From assembly GCF_020085105.1 (NCBI RefSeq), contig NC_058045.1:10735833-10799832 (forward strand): DNA of 64,000 nt, read 5' to 3'. Each line of letters starts with the position of its first letter. The stretch's first letter is position 1. A program made the translations under genes and the position numbers. The notes under the pieces were generated by a model. It made no database searches. It saw only the letters and a program-made list of their open reading frames with translations, and was not told where the DNA came from. Below are positions 60,301 to 64,000 of this stretch, piece after piece. Origin of the DNA: Siniperca chuatsi (Eukaryota > Chordata > Actinopteri > Centrarchiformes > Sinipercidae).

Positions 60301-63300
60301 TCAATGTGCAACATGTATTTCTATTCACAAGACAGATAGGGTAAGAGGGGAGCAAAAGAACAGGATTGATGAATTGTTTAGCAAGACACTAAATAGGGCG
60401 ATCAGGCCCCGGTGCGAAGGAAAACATTAATATGTTAAGATGTACAAACAGAGCAGATTTTAAATATATTATAATGTTAATGGTTTGCTCATTGATGCAA
60501 CAATATCAAGGAAAACAAATCTGCCTTTGTACTGCAGACTGCTTTTACAGTTATTCTTGTGAAAATCTGTGTAGCACTTAGATCTATAAACCTATAGCTC
60601 AGACTTAAGACCTGTGTTAAAAGAACTAATAAACAAGAGCTTAATATCTTTTTGATGGCACAATAAAAACAGAGGCAGGGGAGTGCTCTGTTGTTGACTA
60701 CAGGGCAGGCTATAGGGTCAAAAGAGCGTGGTGAGCTCTATAGCCACAGTCAACTGACTCAATTACCACATTTGCTCTTTGTGTTGACCCTTCAATTAGT
60801 GTGGAACTGTAACAATCTACCCACCAAATACACTCATTCATCACCAACTGCCCAAACCACCAGCCTGCTTCTCCAAGCCACCTCACAAGAGAAGAGGGCA
60901 GGCAGAGGTCAAATTAAAGTCTGGCCTTTGTAACTACCCCCCTTAATATCCTCTGTTCAACAGGATAAGCTCTGGTAAGTCCACAGTCATTACACATGCA
61001 CTGCAACAAGCCACTAGGCATTAGGGTAACATGGAGGAGACATGACTGCATGACTCTAGAAACAGCACTGCATTTTGGAGGTTGGGGATTTGAGATAATT
61101 CGCTATGTGACGGCAATATAAAGGTTTATATATGTTTGAGAATGTGAAGGTAATCTGCAGGTTAATAACTATATTTGCACCCTCCCTCTCAAAGGTAATG
61201 AACAATCTTTAAAAGCAGTGCGGTAAGTAAGGGTAATGTAGGAGTAACTAAGAGAGTGATAGCACAGATATCCAGATAAGGTCTAAGTGGGTGTTAGGTG
61301 GGTGGCTGTTGCCCCACCAGCTCCTGCCATGCTAGACCATTCAGAGAGGCTCTCAGCTCTTGGTTACACTGTCATCACTGGCCAGCAGAGCCACGCTCCT
61401 CTTACCCCTCTCCTGCTGTGGTTAGGGTTGCAGGCACAGTAAAAGCGAAGCACTGATGATTTAATTATGATAATGGTTCATTCAGTCACCAAGGTTAGGT
61501 TTCCTGTCAGGGGTGAACTGATATGAGCTAAGTTTGGTTTACGTTTACAGAAGCACATGTTGGATCCCAAGCAGATAACATTTAATCTCCCTGGAAGGCT
61601 AGCCAAAGGGTGTGGGGTCTCTGTGGGGAAACATCCCATTCTGGCATCCCCACTCAGCTCTGTGTAGCTAAGTCTGTCACTCTGTTCTCAGAGGCTTAGT
61701 TTATTCATGATATATAACTATCCACTGTCTTGCTACCTGCACCAGTTCATCTCCTGCCTGGAAAAGAGAGTGACGCACTTCACTCTGGGGAATTCAGTTT
61801 GAAAAATGCTTCACAGGTTCCTGACTGACTGCTTTGATTAATGACGTCTGCACCTGAGTGGTAACTATCATAATTGATATTCAAATCAACCCTGACGACT
61901 ACAGCGCTTACTTAACCTCCAACTTCATCTTATGTAAGATACAGCGATGTAACTAACCGGCTAGTGGTTGCCTGTCTTTTGTTTCTCAGAGCAAATCCCT
62001 CCCCACACAACTGTTCAGTCTGTTGTGACTCCAGGGTCCTCTCTTCACTTTTTAGTTTGATGGCTTGCTCTTCTTTGAAACTACAATCAATACCTTTTAA
62101 GCAAAAATTGCATTTCTTAATTAAAACAAGAGGGAGATATCAATCTGGAGCCATTATGCACCAGGCCTTATGGTGTCTGACATTTAGTTGTGATTACACC
62201 AGTGCCTGTATACTGTCATGGAAGTCATTAGACTGCTGTCATCTCAACATGTTTTCCTGGCCTCATTAACACTGCTTTCATATTGCATTAACATGACTGC
62301 TACCTATAAGCTAAAACTTGTAGGAGTGGTTACTTTTGCTATTTGCATTTTTACTGAAGAATTATTTTTGATGAGAAGAGGCATGAGAAGCCTAGCCTAG
62401 CGGTGTGGCTCTGGGGACAGAAATGTCGGACTGTCGGTCGGTCCAGACCGAAATATCCCAGCAACTATTGGATGGATTGCAATGTAACTTTGTGTAGGCA
62501 TTCATGGTCCAAAGAGGATGAATCCTACTGACATTGTTGATCCCCTGACCATCATCAGGTCAAAATTTCACTATCCAATAATACTTTGAGCTTATGACCA
62601 AATACCTGCAAAACTAATGACATTCCCAACAGCCTCCGCTGTGTGTTTAGTGCTAACATGCTAAACTTTGATGGTGAACATGGTAAACACTACCTGTCGC
62701 GCTGCTGCAAAAGTTGAACCTCAACTCTTTTACCAGATGACCTCAAGTTGTTTTTCCAGAGCCTCTGCGTTGGCACCCCCACTGCGTCGACGGACTGCCT
62801 TCATTCAATTGAATAAGAGTGCTGTGTTTTTTCACGCAAGGCTACAGTTGGTCTGAACGCAGTCATCTTATTTCTTTAGGGCCTACAGGAGATGTGCAAA
62901 TAGCAAAGCCATGTGAAATGGAGCTGTAGTGAGCCTGACCCTTGAAACGGTGTCCCAGTCACCTGCATCTTATTTACATTCAAGTCTGGGCTGCAGAGAA
63001 CACTCTGACATCAACTATTCATGGTGCTTTCCAAAGCACCCATCAGATGACAGTTGTGACCCCAGTGAGAACAAGGAGCTGTGTTACATATACTGACGTC
63101 CCAGCTCAGTGGCACCAAGAACAGAATCTTATTTTAATTCCAATTTTTCTGCTTTACGTGACCACTGTTTTCATCTTTTTCTTTTGCAGGGGCCTTTGAG
63201 GCATGCTTTGAAATACTGAGCTATAAATAAATAAAACCTGACTTGTCTTTAGATGAAAGGAACACCATCTGCTGAGCATTTAAAGACCATTTAAAGACCA

Positions 63301-64000
63301 TACACACTATTCTGTTCAACACCACCTCCCTAAAAGCTGTTGTCTCATTCTAACCTGTGAAAGCAGAGAACATACATCAAGAGCTTGACACAAGTGCCAG
63401 ACTGGGAAATTATTTTTAAGTAGCAGTGTGATTCCTGAATGACTGAATTTACGTTAACATTGATACAATGTTCAGTTGAAACTAGCTTGTAAAATAAAGC
63501 AACATATTTCTTTCATCATCTAAGGTGCAGCTTGAAACAGTACATATTCTTTTGCAGGCACTAGTACTCCCTTAGCTGTTTATTGTTGTTGTTTTAATTA
63601 AAAAGACAGATGGGTGAGTTAAAAAAAACAGGGTGTATTTGTGTATATTCAAACTGTTCTCTTTCACTGTGTAACTGCATGCGATCCTGCCTGACAGATA
63701 CACAGAGAAAAGCCCAATAGACCACATGGCAGAATTATTTTGTGGGAAAGCAATCTAATGTAATATCCCCCATGACCTGCTCCACACAAATAACCCAGGC
63801 GTAGCGGTCAGCCTGGTTGGGTTTTTACAGGAGTCGCTGCATGTACATAAGGTGGAGCACAAAACAAATTATAAAGCAGGTAAATGGCCACAAGGCTCAG
63901 CCTTGCATGCTATACTGAACGCAGTGTCGCACACTGGCTGCACGCAGAGGATACATCCCACACAGCATCTATTCAGTGGAGGCTGCTGGAAGCTAAATGA
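60301..64000. other. Gene-free stretch to the window end
   Basis: Non-coding apart from the family B fragment at 62,425. No splice-bounded coding block was recognised. Confidence 0.5.
62425..62690. repeat. Family B repeat, partial copy 3
   Basis: This copy holds the left half of the family (GAAATATCCCAGCAACTATT, TGGATGGATTGCAATG, ATGACCAAATACCTGCAAAA, AGTGCTAACATGCTAAACTT) in the same orientation as copy 1. Confidence 0.6.

Overview
The window looks like teleost fish nuclear DNA, probably from a percomorph. It contains three multi-exon vertebrate protein genes with GT-AG introns. The rest is AT-rich non-coding DNA with dinucleotide microsatellites and short interspersed repeats that I recognise from percomorph genomes. 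The genus cannot be told from the sequence alone. There is no bacterial, plasmid, CRISPR or phage content.

All three recognised genes lie on the minus strand, head to tail, between about 17.8 kb and 42.9 kb. Reading in the direction of transcription: SKOR1 (coding 42,292 to 36,264), a Ski-family transcriptional corepressor; PIAS1 (34,744 to 26,634), a SUMO E3 ligase; and MORF4L1/MRG15 (22,540 to 18,159), a chromodomain protein of NuA4 and SIN3 complexes. I rebuilt each coding sequence exon by exon from splice sites and phase. MORF4L1 gives 323 aa over 12 coding exons, PIAS1 662 aa over 14, and SKOR1 743 aa over 7. All three products are nuclear regulators of transcription or chromatin, but nothing in the sequence shows that they act together. 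SKOR1 followed by PIAS1 in the same orientation is also the human 15q23 arrangement.

From 1 to 17.7 kb there is no recognised gene. One candidate orphan coding exon lies on the plus strand (7,916-8,129). The rest is unique DNA plus several transposon-derived repeats, some nested in one another, and a perfect 20-bp-arm hairpin at 14.6 kb. From 43 to 64 kb, upstream of SKOR1, I see no gene. This stretch has further nested repeats, a 41-unit AC microsatellite, a fold-back insertion and some blocks that may be regulatory.

The observations most worth a second look are: an apparently missing 66-nt coiled-coil exon in SKOR1, whose absence would keep the frame; an Arg-Asp tract in the PIAS1 tail; a TISU/NRF1-type start region at PIAS1; the unidentified exon at 7.9 kb; and several readable nested insertions, one with a TTAA footprint. 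I did not find a convincing new multi-gene system.
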